A stretch of 64,000 nucleotides of DNA from Acrocarpospora macrocephala (GCF_009687865.1 NZ_BLAE01000006.1:202550-266549), one strand, 5' to 3'; shown: positions 50,731 through 59,837, counted from the stretch's first letter. Numbers and translations are program-made. Notes: generated by a model not told the origin, from the letters alone.

Positions 50731-51498
50731 ATGGTGGCCTGCGTTTTCGCGATCGCGACGGCGGTCGGCGTGGTGGCCTTGGCCGCCTTCCTATTCCGCA
50801 AGCTCGACCGCGGATCCGACGACCGGGACCCGGGCGGCCCCACCGTCGGCCACGCCGGGGCGATGTTGTCGGCCCTGTTCCTGCTGGTCTTCGCGATCGC
50901 GATCATCGTGCCGTGGACGACGGCGGACTCGGCCCGGCAGAACACCTATGCGGAGAGCCAGGCGGCCGTGGAGGCGTACTGGGCGGCCAGCGCGCTGCCG
51001 TTCCCGACCGCGGGTCTGGTCCAGACCGAGCTGCGGGACTACGTCGGGTTCGTGATCGACGAGGAGTGGCGGGTGATGGCCAAGGGCAACCTCAGCCCCG
51101 AGGGCTCCACCCGGCTGAACACGCTCCGCACCCAGGTGGCGAGCCTGGACACGACCGGGGGCACCACCGAGGACGCCAAGATGGCGGTGCTGGAGCAGGT
51201 GCAGAACCTGACCTCGGCGCGCCGCCAGCGGGCCGCCGACGCGCAGGCCACCCCGCCCACCGGGATCCTGGTGCTGACGGTGGTGACCGGCCTGATGGTG
51301 CTGCTGTTCCCGTTCATGGCGGGGGCCCGGCCGCGGGGGGCCACGCTGGTGCCGTTGCTGGCGATGGCGGCTTTGCTCGGGGTCGGGGTGTTCCTGACCT
51401 TTGACATCGTCCGGGTCTTCGATGGCGGCCTCGCGGTGCGGCCGGACGCGTTCTCGGCGGCGCTGCAGGAGTTCCAGCGGATCTCCGGGATGGGCTGA
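50731..51498 (+). CDS. DUF4239 membrane protein
   Basis: 255 residues from ATG 50731 with GAGGAG upstream (GTG 50725 is an alternative). Helices at the N-terminus (VACVFAIATAVGVVALAAFL) and at about 45-65, a soluble helical centre (YAESQAAVEAYWAASALPFP), then two C-terminal helices (LVLTVVTGLMVLLFPFM and LVPLLAMAALLGVGVFLTFD). This arrangement is that of DUF4239/bestrophin-like proteins. Transport or signalling role unknown. Separated by 1 bp from the next gene, so an operon. Confidence 0.75.
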   Translation: MVACVFAIATAVGVVALAAFLFRKLDRGSDDRDPGGPTVGHAGAMLSALFLLVFAIAIIVPWTTADSARQNTYAESQAAVEAYWAASALPFPTAGLVQTELRDYVGFVIDEEWRVMAKGNLSPEGSTRLNTLRTQVASLDTTGGTTEDAKMAVLEQVQNLTSARRQRAADAQATPPTGILVLTVVTGLMVLLFPFMAGARPRGATLVPLLAMAALLGVGVFLTFDIVRVFDGGLAVRPDAFSAALQEFQRISGMG

Positions 51499-51499
51499 G

Positions 51500-52024
51500 A
51501 TGCGGCTTCCTGTGGTGCTGGCGGGGGTGCTCGTCGGGTTGAGCGTCGCGGCGGGGCCCGCGGCTGCTTCCTCGCTGGATGATGGGGATGAGCACGGGCT
51601 GATCGAGGTCTGCCTTGACGTGAACCTCGTGGTCAGCCTCCGCGTGGGCATCGGGATCGGGGGCTATCCCTGCCCGCCCGATCCGCATCCTCCGTACCAG
51701 CCGCCGCACACGCCGACACCGTTGCCGTCGCCGGAACCGTATCCGACGTCGGCCCCGAGTTCTCCCGCGCCGGAGCCGAGCCCCACTCCGACGCGGTCGC
51801 CCGCGCCCCGGCCGTCCCCTCGGACGGTCATCCCCATGGTCCGGACGAGCTCGGCGACGCCGAGCCCGTCGCCGTCGCCGTCGCCGTCGCCTCCGAAGGT
51901 CAGGAGGCACCTGGCGGAGCCGCCGCTGAAGCGGCCCAACCCGCTGAAGTCGCCGCTCGTGCTGGTGGTGCTGGCGACCGTGATCGCCTCCGCCGCCGGT
52001 GTCGCGTTCGCGTCGATTCGCTGA
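51500..52024 (+). CDS. Secreted/wall-spanning protein with Pro/Ser-rich linker and C-terminal anchor
   Basis: 174 residues from ATG 51500, directly after the DUF4239 stop. Signal peptide LPVVLAGVLVGLSVAAGPAA with cleavage near AAA-SS, a short domain with two Cys (LIEVCLDVNLVVSLRVGIGI, then GYPCPP), a long Pro/Ser/Thr linker and a C-terminal helix LVLVVLATVIASAAGVAFAS. It looks like a surface protein exposed through the wall. No known domain. Confidence 0.7.
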   Translation: MRLPVVLAGVLVGLSVAAGPAAASSLDDGDEHGLIEVCLDVNLVVSLRVGIGIGGYPCPPDPHPPYQPPHTPTPLPSPEPYPTSAPSSPAPEPSPTPTRSPAPRPSPRTVIPMVRTSSATPSPSPSPSPSPPKVRRHLAEPPLKRPNPLKSPLVLVVLATVIASAAGVAFASIR

Positions 52025-52048
52025 TGGTCTCCCGTCGCCGTACCTCGA

Positions 52049-53374
52049 TCAGGTGCGGCGGCGGCCCACCAGCAGCGTCACCAGCGCCGCGACCAGGAAG
52101 GAGCCGAGCGCGGCGCTCATCCACGGCGCGGGGGTGAACCCGAGACCGTTCCTGATGCCCATCCACAGCGACTCCCACCAGGGCACCTGCGGCAGCGCGC
52201 CGAGCAGCCACCAGGCGCAGAACCCGAGAGCCCACGGCAGCACCATCAGCCACCGGGACGGCGCCCGCTCCGAGACGTCCCACCGCGCGGCCCCGCCGAG
52301 CAGGAAGTAGTCGACCACCAGCACCGCGAACATCGGCACGAACACCGCGCCGATGATCCCGAGGAACGCCGCGTACGTATCCGCGTTCACGAAGATCGCC
52401 AGCAGCGTGACGAACGCCCCGACCACCCCGGAGATGATCCGCCGGTCCACCCGGGGCATCAGGTTCTGCACCGACATCGTGGTCGAATACACGTTCACGA
52501 ACGACTGATCGGTCTCCCGCAGCACCAGGATCCCGAAGAAGACGGCCCCGAACGAGGCCGCCACGAACGGATCCCAGACCTTCGCCGGATCGTTGCCGAC
52601 CAGCGCCATCGCCGCGATCCCCAGGGTCAGGCAGGCCACCTGCGCGATCGTGTAACCGCCCACCACCCCGCCGAACGCGGCCCGGCTCGACCGCGAGAAC
52701 CGCGAGAAGTCCGCGGCCAGCGGCACCCACGACACCGACAGCGCGATCACGTAGTCCACCGAGGGCGCGAACGCCTCCCACGAGCCGCTGCCCAACTCGG
52801 CCCCGCGCTGCCAGAACACGTAACCGAAGTAGACCATCGAAACGATCACCCCGACCGTCACGTACCGCCGCAACAGCCGCACCGCCCCCAGCGGCCGGAT
52901 CGTCAACGCCGTGGTGATCGCTCCCCCAATGATCACCCACACCGGATCCGGCACGGTGACCCCCATCGTCCCCGCGATGGCCTTCGCCCCCTGCGCGATC
53001 ACCCACAGCTCGAACGCGCCCCACCCGAGCATCTGCACGATGTTCAGCACGGTCGGCAGATACGAGAGCTTCGCCCCGAACAGCCCCCGCAGCAGGACCA
53101 TCGCCGGAGCCCCCGTCCGCGTCCCCGGAATCGCCGCGAGCCCCACCATCGCCGTCCCGACCAGACTCCCCACCACCGCCGCCGTCAACGCCGCGACAAA
53201 ACTCAACGGCCGATCACCCAGCGGATTGACCAGCGCCACAGCCCCCGAAAACCCCAGCAGACTGACCCCGAGATTGGCCCAGAGCGCCCCCTGATCGAGC
53301 ACCCCCAACGCCTTCGGCGGCGCCTCATCCAGAGTGAGCGGAGCCTCAACCGACTCCACGACGACACGCGCCAT
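52049..53374 (-). CDS. cytX: CytX-like permease of the NCS1 family (thiamine-pyrimidine uptake)
   Basis: 441 residues from ATG 53374; GTG 53380 is too close to the ribosome-binding site. Twelve helices with NCS1 signatures: LWANLGVSLLGFSGAVALVN, GTRTGAPAMVLLRGLFGAKL, NIVQMLGWGAFELWVIAQGA and SWVPLAADFSRFSRSSRAAF. A TPP riboswitch lies directly upstream, which in other bacteria marks CytX as a transporter of hydroxymethylpyrimidine or a related thiamine precursor; the substrate here is inferred from that. Sole gene of its transcript. Confidence 0.9.
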   Translation of the reverse strand: MARVVVESVEAPLTLDEAPPKALGVLDQGALWANLGVSLLGFSGAVALVNPLGDRPLSFVAALTAAVVGSLVGTAMVGLAAIPGTRTGAPAMVLLRGLFGAKLSYLPTVLNIVQMLGWGAFELWVIAQGAKAIAGTMGVTVPDPVWVIIGGAITTALTIRPLGAVRLLRRYVTVGVIVSMVYFGYVFWQRGAELGSGSWEAFAPSVDYVIALSVSWVPLAADFSRFSRSSRAAFGGVVGGYTIAQVACLTLGIAAMALVGNDPAKVWDPFVAASFGAVFFGILVLRETDQSFVNVYSTTMSVQNLMPRVDRRIISGVVGAFVTLLAIFVNADTYAAFLGIIGAVFVPMFAVLVVDYFLLGGAARWDVSERAPSRWLMVLPWALGFCAWWLLGALPQVPWWESLWMGIRNGLGFTPAPWMSAALGSFLVAALVTLLVGRRRT

Positions 53375-53387
53375 TGACACACGCTCC

Positions 53388-53468
53388 CTACGCCGGCATT
53401 ACCCGGACAGGTTCATGCGGTCGGTAGCGCTGGCTACCCTCTCAGCCCGGTTACGCCCGAGCTCCCGC
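53388..53468 (-). promoter_or_regulatory. TPP (thi-box) riboswitch
   Basis: On the minus strand the conserved blocks appear in order: ACCGGGCTGAGAGGGTA (the CUGAGA loop), GACCGCATGAACCTG, and CGGGTAATGCCGGCGTAGGG. Short outer stem GCTC/GAGC closes the element. The 3' end AGGGAG at 53387-53392 is also the ribosome-binding site for ATG 53374, so TPP binding would hide it and stop translation. Confidence 0.95.
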
Positions 53469-53519
53469 GGTCTGAAGTTGAAGACACGCCCGGGATCAAC
53501 CCTGCGTGCGACCCCCATG

Positions 53520-53822
53520 ATGCCCCATAACCGGACAAAGATCTACCACGAGTTTGGGTTCGCAGATTTCGAACAACCGTCCGTAGATGTCCACCGGCGT
53601 ACAGCTACGTGCAGGACGGTAGCTGTACTTTTCGGCCCATCACCCCTGGTCAGGGCACAGGTCGATCTGCACGGAATCGTACAGTCGCGAGGCGAATACA
53701 TCACGAAGATCGCCGGCATCGACAAGATCGGCCCTCAGGTGGTCAGGCGCCACAACACCGGTCTGCTCACCGAGATGATCACCGACCTGGAAGCCCGGCT
53801 CGCCGAGCCAGCCGCAGGATGA
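53520..53822 (+). CDS. Possible small protein or gene tail of unknown family
   Basis: Coding-like frame ending at 53822; ATG 53520 is the first reasonable start (100 residues), but no ribosome-binding site is seen. The second half is protein-like: LVRAQVDLHGIVQSRGEYIT, KIAGIDKIGPQVVRRHNTG and LLTEMITDLEARLAEP. The first half is weak. It may be the 3' part of a truncated gene. I do not recognise it. Confidence 0.4.
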   Translation: MPHNRTKIYHEFGFADFEQPSVDVHRRTATCRTVAVLFGPSPLVRAQVDLHGIVQSRGEYITKIAGIDKIGPQVVRRHNTGLLTEMITDLEARLAEPAAG

Positions 53823-53951
53823 CCTAGGTCGGATCAGGCTGCTCTGCTCCCCAGGGCCAGGCCACGCCTTTGCGCGCAGCAGGAGGTCGCCTGGCAGACG
53901 GTCGGCTAACTTGCGGCTCCTGAGCACCAGCAACTCGACCAGGGGGAAACT

Positions 53952-54269
53952 ATGCGCGTCATCTCGATCGCCACGCTACTCGCCGTTCCTGTGATCACCC
54001 TCGCTGCACTTTCGGCACCCGCTGGCGCCCTGTCGGGCCCGGGGCCGGACGGCAAGGTGCAGCAGATCGCCCAGTGTTCCGGAGTCATCCACTGCCTGGG
54101 CAAGATCTTGGGAGAAACCGGCCAGGTCATCGACATCGTTCCCATCGTCGGCCCGCTCGTCACCAAGGCTGGCGAGATCGTCGTCGACACGGCCGGACAG
54201 ATCAGCGGAGGCACTCCTGTCGGCGACTTCGCCGACACCGCCGTCGGGCACTACGAGACCGACGACTGA
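53952..54269 (+). CDS. Small secreted hypothetical protein
   Basis: 105 residues from ATG 53952, with AGGGGGAAA before it. Signal peptide ISIATLLAVPVITLAALSAP, cleavage after AGA or ALS, then a mature part with two Cys (IAQCSGVIHCLGKILGE) and amphipathic repeats VIDIVPIVGPLVTKAGEIVV. Likely exported and disulfide-bonded. No family known to me. Confidence 0.7.
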   Translation: MRVISIATLLAVPVITLAALSAPAGALSGPGPDGKVQQIAQCSGVIHCLGKILGETGQVIDIVPIVGPLVTKAGEIVVDTAGQISGGTPVGDFADTAVGHYETDD

Positions 54270-54825
54270 CAGCTGCCGCGCCCCGGGCGGGACCGCATGA
54301 TCGAGCCCGCCCGGCGAGCGGCCGGGAGCACGAAACACAACGAACTCAACCTGCGCGCTAGGCACCCCCTACTTGCCTCATATGCCTTACTGAGCATCAA
54401 CCCGCTGAACAGCCAGAACGCCGCCTTGCCCGCTAACTTGCTCAGTCGGTTGAGCGGTCAGCGTGCTGGCGTTGCGTCCGGGATGAATGTCCGGATGAAA
54501 GCGGAGCAAGCTCACCTCCGTCTCGCCCATGTGTACGAGGCGCGACCGCGCTATGTCGAAAAGATCTTGGTCATGGACGCGAACTTGTCCCTCTAGATCG
54601 GCGACTCTGCGGAGGTGCGCCGCCACGCCGACCGTGGCCGGCAACGTATCCGACCTGACCCGGCGGGCAATCTCGGCAACGGGGGCGTGGACGCCGGGTC
54701 CGATGTCGACATCCCGCCCGCCATCGGCCGGTTCCGGTCAGAGTTTCGGCCCATACCCCGATTCGAAGTCCATCTAAAATGCCGTGACACCGGGGCTGAG
54801 CTAGGCCGCAGAATCGAGCCAATCA
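54270..54825. other. Non-coding or decayed stretch
   Basis: No gene with a start signal. A minus-strand frame around 54640-54450 reads ADLEGQVRVHDQDLFDIARS then RLVHMGETEVSLLRFHPDIH and could be a remnant; I cannot place it in a family. Confidence 0.35.
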
Positions 54826-55215
54826 TTGAAGACCGTCTGGTTGCGTGGAATCCAATGCCTTCTGGTAGCCGCTGCTCTTGGCGCCGCGTTCTACCTCGGC
54901 TATCTGGTCAGAGGCGCGGATATCGAGGTTCGTACCGCCACGATTACGCAGGTTGATCTTTCGACTCGGATGATCACTGTTCGTGAGCGGTCCGATAGCG
55001 TCTTCGTTACCGACCTACGTCCAGCCTGGCTGGAACGAACAAGGGATGTCCTGCATAGAGACAGTATTCCGCCTTGCCTGCGGGCCGACTTCAACAACAC
55101 AACGGATCAGCAGTTTCTTGCCAATAAAGAAGTAGAGCTGGCAACCATCGAGATCCCCGCATCCGCCGAGGCGCCGGAACAACTCGCCATGGTGTGGATC
55201 AGGTGCCTGACCTGA
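54826..55215 (+). CDS. Membrane-anchored hypothetical protein
   Basis: 129 residues from TTG 54826. One N-terminal helix (IQCLLVAAALGAAFYLGYLV) anchors a 95-residue outer part with ADIEVRTATITQVDLSTRMI, VRERSDSVFVTDLRPAWLE and one Cys pair (Cys ~84 and ~127). Topology suggests a small periplasmic-type beta domain. Family unknown. Flanked by decayed DNA on both sides. Confidence 0.5.
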   Translation: MKTVWLRGIQCLLVAAALGAAFYLGYLVRGADIEVRTATITQVDLSTRMITVRERSDSVFVTDLRPAWLERTRDVLHRDSIPPCLRADFNNTTDQQFLANKEVELATIEIPASAEAPEQLAMVWIRCLT

Positions 55216-55340
55216 GCTCCTCGTGTTGTTCGCGGTGTTATGCAAAGCAATGATCAGCGAGGCGAGCCGTGCGAGTTCCTCACTGGACATGCCGCCGCGT
55301 CGATCTGGTCCTGAATGAGCGGGCCCCGGCTTCCGTCGCT

Positions 55341-55486
55341 TCGGCGGACGAGAACTGCGGCTGTTCTCGACCACCACCACATTCGGCACCCCGGTGGACA
55401 TCACCCTGGACGAGGTCGCGATCGAGTTGTACTACCCGACGGACGCCGAAGGCGCCGCCTATTTCACCAAATCCGACGACGCTTGA
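55341..55486 (+). pseudogene. C-terminal remnant of an MmyB-like XRE regulator
   Basis: The frame ending at TGA 55486 reads RELRLFSTTTTFGTPVDITL then DEVAIELYYPTDAEGAAYF, the usual end of the MmyB-type ligand-binding domain of actinomycete XRE regulators. The helix-turn-helix and most of the sensor domain are missing. Confidence 0.65.
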
Positions 55487-55489
55487 GCC

Positions 55490-55737
55490 GACACGCAGCC
55501 ACCTGCCCCCTGATCAAGGAGAGGGCGGTGACGAGATCCCGGGAGGCAGCGGTCCGGTCCTGCGCCCGGATGGCGACCGGCCACGACAACCCGGCCATCG
55601 CCGCTGCCCTGGTCCTCACCGTCCGAGCCGTCGAGAAGCAAGCATCTTGAGCACACTCGGCCTGACCGAGGAACAGGAGATCCACAAACGCGTCAAAGCG
55701 GTGCTGGTGCACCTATCTGCCGAGCCACCTACCACGT
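55490..55737 (+). pseudogene. LuxR-type DNA-binding domain remnant, frameshifted
   Basis: MATGHDNPAIAAALVLTVRA followed by VEKQ in one frame and, after a frame change near 55640, ASILSTLGLTEEQEIHKRVK then AVLVHL in another. This is the helix-turn-helix of a NarL-type regulator (compare AEGRSNxxIAxxLxxxxxxVE). No receiver domain precedes it. Confidence 0.6.
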
Positions 55738-55897
55738 GACGCCCTGGGCAGTGAGGTGGTCTAGGAAGCCTTCCGGGTCGAACGCCTGCGTTGGCGCCGT
55801 CCGGTGTCGTCGCTGATGTTGTAGCGGTCGGTGAGGGTCTTGGGCGGGCCAGATCGCTGAGGCCGGGGACAGCGGCCTGAAGAACTCGTATCGTCAA

Positions 55898-56455
55898 ATG
55901 ATGAGGAGTTTGCGTCGTCGTGTCCCCTTCCTGATCGCGATGACGCTCTGGATCGGCGCTGGCGCGGCGGTGTGGGGTGTCGCCTACGTCGTGAACGGTG
56001 TCACTCAGGCGGGGGCCGAAGTGGTCGTTGTTGTCGATCCAACGGCCGGGGCTGTCTTGCCGTCCTCAGTGCGGTTGGTGGGGACGGAGTTGTTCGCCTG
56101 GGATTCGACCGTGCTGGAGCAGGTGCTCGCGCGTGGCGATGTCGCGGTCATCGGTCTCTGTGCCGGTTTCGGCGCCGTGCTGCTTTACCAGCTGATGTTG
56201 TCGATCCTGGACGGCGAGCCGTTCCGCCAAGGCAACTCGGCCCGGATCGCCGGCCTGGCCGGTGCGGTCGCCGTGGCAGGGATCGTCGGTAGCGCGCTTC
56301 CCGGGCTCGCTGCGGCGATGGTGCTGGATCGCCTTGGCCTCACCCCGATCCTGCGGCCGGGCGGCAACCTTTCGTGGTGGCCGGGTCTGGTGGCGTTGGC
56401 GCTGCTGGGGGTCGCCCAGACGTTCCGCTGGAGCAGCATGTCGGCTACACGGTGA
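55898..56455 (+). CDS. DUF2975-type membrane protein
   Basis: 185 residues from ATG 55898. Four helices: FLIAMTLWIGAGAAVWGVAY, VAVIGLCAGFGAVLLYQLML, GLAGAVAVAGIVGSALPGLA and WWPGLVALALLGVAQTFRW. The segment SILDGEPFRQGNSARIAGLA between helices 2 and 3 is the usual DUF2975 signature (GEPF..ENARRIR in others). DUF2975 genes are normally followed by a small XRE regulator, which is missing here, so the pair may be broken. Function unknown. Confidence 0.7.
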   Translation: MMRSLRRRVPFLIAMTLWIGAGAAVWGVAYVVNGVTQAGAEVVVVVDPTAGAVLPSSVRLVGTELFAWDSTVLEQVLARGDVAVIGLCAGFGAVLLYQLMLSILDGEPFRQGNSARIAGLAGAVAVAGIVGSALPGLAAAMVLDRLGLTPILRPGGNLSWWPGLVALALLGVAQTFRWSSMSATR

Positions 56456-56624
56456 CCCGAGTGCGTTTCGGATGATTCGATCGCGGCCATGGCCAGTTCC
56501 GATGGCCGTCGGCCCGCCGACCGCCGCATGGCGGCTGGCAGTTGTCAGCGGCCGAACCGCTCATGGCCGAACCTTTGGGGTGTTTTCGCCCTGGACAGAC
56601 TGCATGTGGGGGAGGTCGCCAAGT

Positions 56625-58427
56625 ATGGCTGACCTTCCTTTTCATGACCGGACAGACTTCGACAACGCCGAGCGGGGATTCGTCGCGCGGCTGAGCCCGG
56701 CGGTGATCAAGGCCGCCGACGGCCGCGTTGTCTGGGACAACGACTCGTACGACTTCGTCAACGCCGAGTGTCCCAAGGGCGCTCATCCGAGCCTGTGGCG
56801 CCAGGCCCAGCTGTGTGCCAAGCAGGGCCTGTTCGAGGTGGCCGACGGCATCTACCAGGTACGCGGCCTGGACCTGTCGAACATGACGATCGTGGAAGGC
56901 GACACCGGCGTCATCGTCATCGACCCGCTGATCTCCACCGAGTGCGCGGCCGCCGCGCTGCGGCTCTACCGCGACAACCGCGGCGATCGCCCGGTCACCG
57001 GAGTCATCTACACCCACTCCCACGGCGACCACTTCGGTGGCGTACGCGGCATCACCGACGGTGCGGGCATCCCCATCATCGCCCCGGCCGGGTTCATGGA
57101 ACACGCGGTCTCCGAGAACGTCTACGCCGGCATCGCCATGAGCCGACGAACGGTCTACATGTACGGCCCTGCGCTGCCCCGCTCGCCCGAAGGACAGATC
57201 GGATGCGGTCTGGGAATGACCACGTCGACCGGCACCTTCTCCCTCATCGCGCCCACCGTCGACATCACCCGCACCGGGCAGGAGGAAACGGTCGACGGAG
57301 TACGCATCATCTTCCAGCTCACCCCCGGCACCGAGGCGCCGGCGGAAATGAATTTCCTGTTCCCCGACCGGCGCGCGCTGTGTATGGCCGAGAACGCCAC
57401 TCACAACCAGCACAACATCCTCACCTTGCGCGGCGCGCTGGTGCGCGACGCCCGCGTCTGGGCCCGCTACTTGACCGAGGCGATCGTGCTGTTCGCCGAC
57501 GAGGCCGACGTCGCTTTCGCCTCGCACCACTGGCCCACCTGGGGGAAGGACAACATCGTCCGCTTCCTGGCAGAGCAGCGGGATATGTACGCCTACCTGC
57601 ACGACCAGACCCTGCGCCTGATGAACCGCGGCCTGACTGGCATCGAGATCGCCGAGGTCATGCAGATGCCGCCCGCTCTGGAACAGGCCTGGCACACCCG
57701 CGGCTACTACGGGTCGGTCAGCCACAACGTCAAGGCCATCTACCAGCGCTACCTGGGCTGGTACGACGGCAACCCGGCCCACCTGTGGGAACATCCGCCG
57801 GTCGAACAGGCCAGACGGTATGTGGAGTGCCTGGGCGGCACCGCCGCGGTCGTCGGGCTGGCCCGCCGCTACGTGGGCGAGGGGGATCTGCGCTTCGCCG
57901 CCACGCTGCTCAATCACGCTGTCTTCGCCGACGAGCACGACACGGAGGCCCGCAAGCTGCTCGCCGAGGTGTACACAGCTCTTGGCCGCGGCGCGGAGAA
58001 CGGCACCTGGCGCAACGTCTACCTGATGGGCGCTCTGGAACTGAACGGCGACATCGTGCCCGCCGAGATCGACGTCACCTCACCCGACATGATCGCCGCT
58101 CTGACCGTGGAGCAGATCTTCGATTCGCTGGCCATCCGCGTCAACGGGCCCCAGGCGTGGAACGAGCGCTTCGCCATCGACTGGCACCTTATCGATTCTG
58201 GCGAGCGCTACCGCACCACCATGTCGAACGGAGCGCTCATCCAGCAGCCGAACCCACCCGCCGCCACCGTGGACCTCACCGTACGGCTCACCAAACCGCA
58301 ACTGCTCGGCCTGCTCGCGGGCAAGGGCGCCGACATGCTGGATCACGATGGGGACGTGGGCGTCCTGCGACGCCTCGCCGCCGTCCTGGACGACCCGGCA
58401 CCTGACTTCGCCATCATCACGCCCTGA
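56625..58427 (+). CDS. Alkylsulfatase-type metallo-beta-lactamase-fold hydrolase (SdsA/BDS1-like)
   Basis: 600 residues from ATG 56625 with GGGAGG upstream. The metal site is TGVIYTHSHGDHFGGVRG near residue 130, with further ligands in EMNFLFPDRRALCMAENATH (Glu and Asn/His) and SHHWPTWGKDNI. The middle domain is the helical dimerisation part (YLHDQTLRLMNRGLTGIEIA); the C-terminal 130 residues are an SCP2-like lipid-binding domain (LTVEQIFDSLAIRVNG, RLTKPQLLGLLAGKG). Members cleave the sulfate from alkyl sulfates such as SDS. All domains are present and the length is normal. No signal peptide, so cytosolic. Confidence 0.92.
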   Translation: MADLPFHDRTDFDNAERGFVARLSPAVIKAADGRVVWDNDSYDFVNAECPKGAHPSLWRQAQLCAKQGLFEVADGIYQVRGLDLSNMTIVEGDTGVIVIDPLISTECAAAALRLYRDNRGDRPVTGVIYTHSHGDHFGGVRGITDGAGIPIIAPAGFMEHAVSENVYAGIAMSRRTVYMYGPALPRSPEGQIGCGLGMTTSTGTFSLIAPTVDITRTGQEETVDGVRIIFQLTPGTEAPAEMNFLFPDRRALCMAENATHNQHNILTLRGALVRDARVWARYLTEAIVLFADEADVAFASHHWPTWGKDNIVRFLAEQRDMYAYLHDQTLRLMNRGLTGIEIAEVMQMPPALEQAWHTRGYYGSVSHNVKAIYQRYLGWYDGNPAHLWEHPPVEQARRYVECLGGTAAVVGLARRYVGEGDLRFAATLLNHAVFADEHDTEARKLLAEVYTALGRGAENGTWRNVYLMGALELNGDIVPAEIDVTSPDMIAALTVEQIFDSLAIRVNGPQAWNERFAIDWHLIDSGERYRTTMSNGALIQQPNPPAATVDLTVRLTKPQLLGLLAGKGADMLDHDGDVGVLRRLAAVLDDPAPDFAIITP

Positions 58428-58455
58428 GAACCGCGCGGTACGCGATCCCCGGCTG

Positions 58456-58779
58456 CTAGGCCACGTAGGGTGGGTGGCCGGTTTCGCTGATCATGGGTTT
58501 GCCGGCGGCGGCCCAGGATTGCATGCCGCCCTCGATGTTGACGGCTTCCCAGCCGACGTGGTTGAGCCAGACGGTGGCCTGGGCTGAGCGGCCGCCGACG
58601 CGGCAGATCACGTAGACCGGCTGGCCTTGGGGGACCTCGCCGACGCGGTTCTGCAGCTCCATCAGCGGGATGTGCTGGGCGTCGGGGACATGACCGGCCC
58701 GCCACTCGTCGAGTTCGCGCACGTCGAGCAGGTGCGCGTTCTCGGGGACGGCCTGCGCGGCGATCTCTTGGAGCGTCAT
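58456..58779 (-). CDS. Single-domain rhodanese
   Basis: 107 residues from ATG 58779. Rhodanese fold with LLDVRELDEWRAGHVPDAQH, active loop VICRVGGRSAQATVWLNHVG (CRxGxRS, nucleophile Cys) and NIEGGMQSWAAAGKPM. It transfers sulfane sulfur. It is convergent with the alkylsulfatase gene; sulfur handling is a common theme but no operon links them. Confidence 0.92.
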   Translation of the reverse strand: MTLQEIAAQAVPENAHLLDVRELDEWRAGHVPDAQHIPLMELQNRVGEVPQGQPVYVICRVGGRSAQATVWLNHVGWEAVNIEGGMQSWAAAGKPMISETGHPPYVA

Positions 58780-58888
58780 GCGCCCATACTAGGGCCGAGT
58801 CAACGAGAAACCAGTCGCAAAGAAGGCCACACAGGCGGTGGCTGCCCAAATGACGAATTTTCGTCGAATCCGCTGGTCAAGGTGGTGA

Positions 58889-59356
58889 TCACCAGACTGG
58901 GCGGAGGGCGGCTCTGCCCCCGGAGGCGTCTACGTATGCGCGCATGTCGGCGTGGATCTGGTCGAGGCGGTCGGGGCCGATCACGGCGGCCCAGCGGTCT
59001 TCGGCCTGGCCCCAGAGTTCGTCGGCGTGGCGGACGTAGGCGAGTCCTTTGGCGGTGAGAGCGAGGACGCGGGCGCGGCCGTCGGTGGGGTGGGGGCGGC
59101 GTTCGAGGTAGTCCCAGGTCTCCAGTTCGGCGGCGATCTTGGAGGCGGCCTGCTTGGTGATGCCCAGGTGGTCGGCGAGGGCGACGGTGGTGACGTCGTC
59201 GCGGGCGAGCAGGAGGCGGAAGGTGTAGCCGTGAGCGGGGCGCAGGGGTTCGCGGCCTTCGGCTGCCAGGCGGTCGTGGATCTCGTCGTTCATGGCGCGA
59301 TAGATCATCGCCAGCAGGAGCGGGATCTCACCACGGCGTCTTGACGAACTAGTCAA
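58889..59356 (-). CDS. MarR-type regulator
   Basis: 155 residues from TTG 59356 (ATG 59308 is an alternative). Winged helix: DVTTVALADHLGITKQAASK, IAAELETWDYLERRPHPTDG and RARVLALTAKGLAYV. Flanking dimerisation helices are present. A palindrome GTCAATC-A-GATTGAC lies 24 bp upstream in the region shared with the divergent cupin gene, so the protein probably represses both itself and the cupin gene. Confidence 0.9.
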   Translation of the reverse strand: MTSSSRRRGEIPLLLAMIYRAMNDEIHDRLAAEGREPLRPAHGYTFRLLLARDDVTTVALADHLGITKQAASKIAAELETWDYLERRPHPTDGRARVLALTAKGLAYVRHADELWGQAEDRWAAVIGPDRLDQIHADMRAYVDASGGRAALRPVW

Positions 59357-59379
59357 CGCGGTTTACCTTCTTCAATGTA

Positions 59380-59394
59380 GTCAATCAGATTGAC
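59380..59394. promoter_or_regulatory. MarR-type operator palindrome
   Basis: Perfect 7-1-7 inverted repeat GTCAATCAGATTGAC between the divergent MarR and cupin genes. A related half-site AGTCAAC is at 59351-59357. Confidence 0.75.
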
Positions 59395-59411
59395 CATTAT
59401 AGGAGGATGGC

Positions 59412-59786
59412 ATGACCACAGCGAGCCGGGCCGACGCGCCGGTGTTCGAGCAGCCGGGGACCACGATCCACTCGCTCGCGGTGCCGTCGCGGGGGTCGAA
59501 GGAGCTCGCGGTCTGGTCGCTGGAGTTCGCGCCCGGGGCGCGCTCGCCGGAGCATTCGGTCGATCGGGAAGAGGTGTTCGTGGTCCAGGCTGGGCGGCTG
59601 GTAGCCACCATCAACGGCGTGGCGCACGAAGCCGAACCGGGCGACGCTCTGATCATTCCGGTGAACACCCTGTTCTGGCTGGCCAACGGTTCCGACACCG
59701 AGGCCGTGCTGGCGACCGTGTGCACATCCGCAGGCATTCAGGGCACGCTCGGGGACACAGTGATCTCACCCCCGTGGGCGCAATAG
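59412..59786 (+). CDS. Cupin-domain protein
   Basis: 124 residues from ATG 59412 with AGGAGG upstream. Single cupin barrel: LAVWSLEFAPGARSPEHSVD, REEVFVVQAGRLVATINGVA (E-E-V-F metal-type motif; His replaced in part) and GDALIIPVNTLFWLANGSD. Small cupins of this type bind metal and act on or sense small molecules. Divergent from MarR, its likely repressor. Confidence 0.88.
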   Translation: MTTASRADAPVFEQPGTTIHSLAVPSRGSKELAVWSLEFAPGARSPEHSVDREEVFVVQAGRLVATINGVAHEAEPGDALIIPVNTLFWLANGSDTEAVLATVCTSAGIQGTLGDTVISPPWAQ

Positions 59787-59837
59787 GCCCATCACGGGCA
59801 ACGTGGGCGCCGAGAGCACCAACACAGGTCGCCGGGT

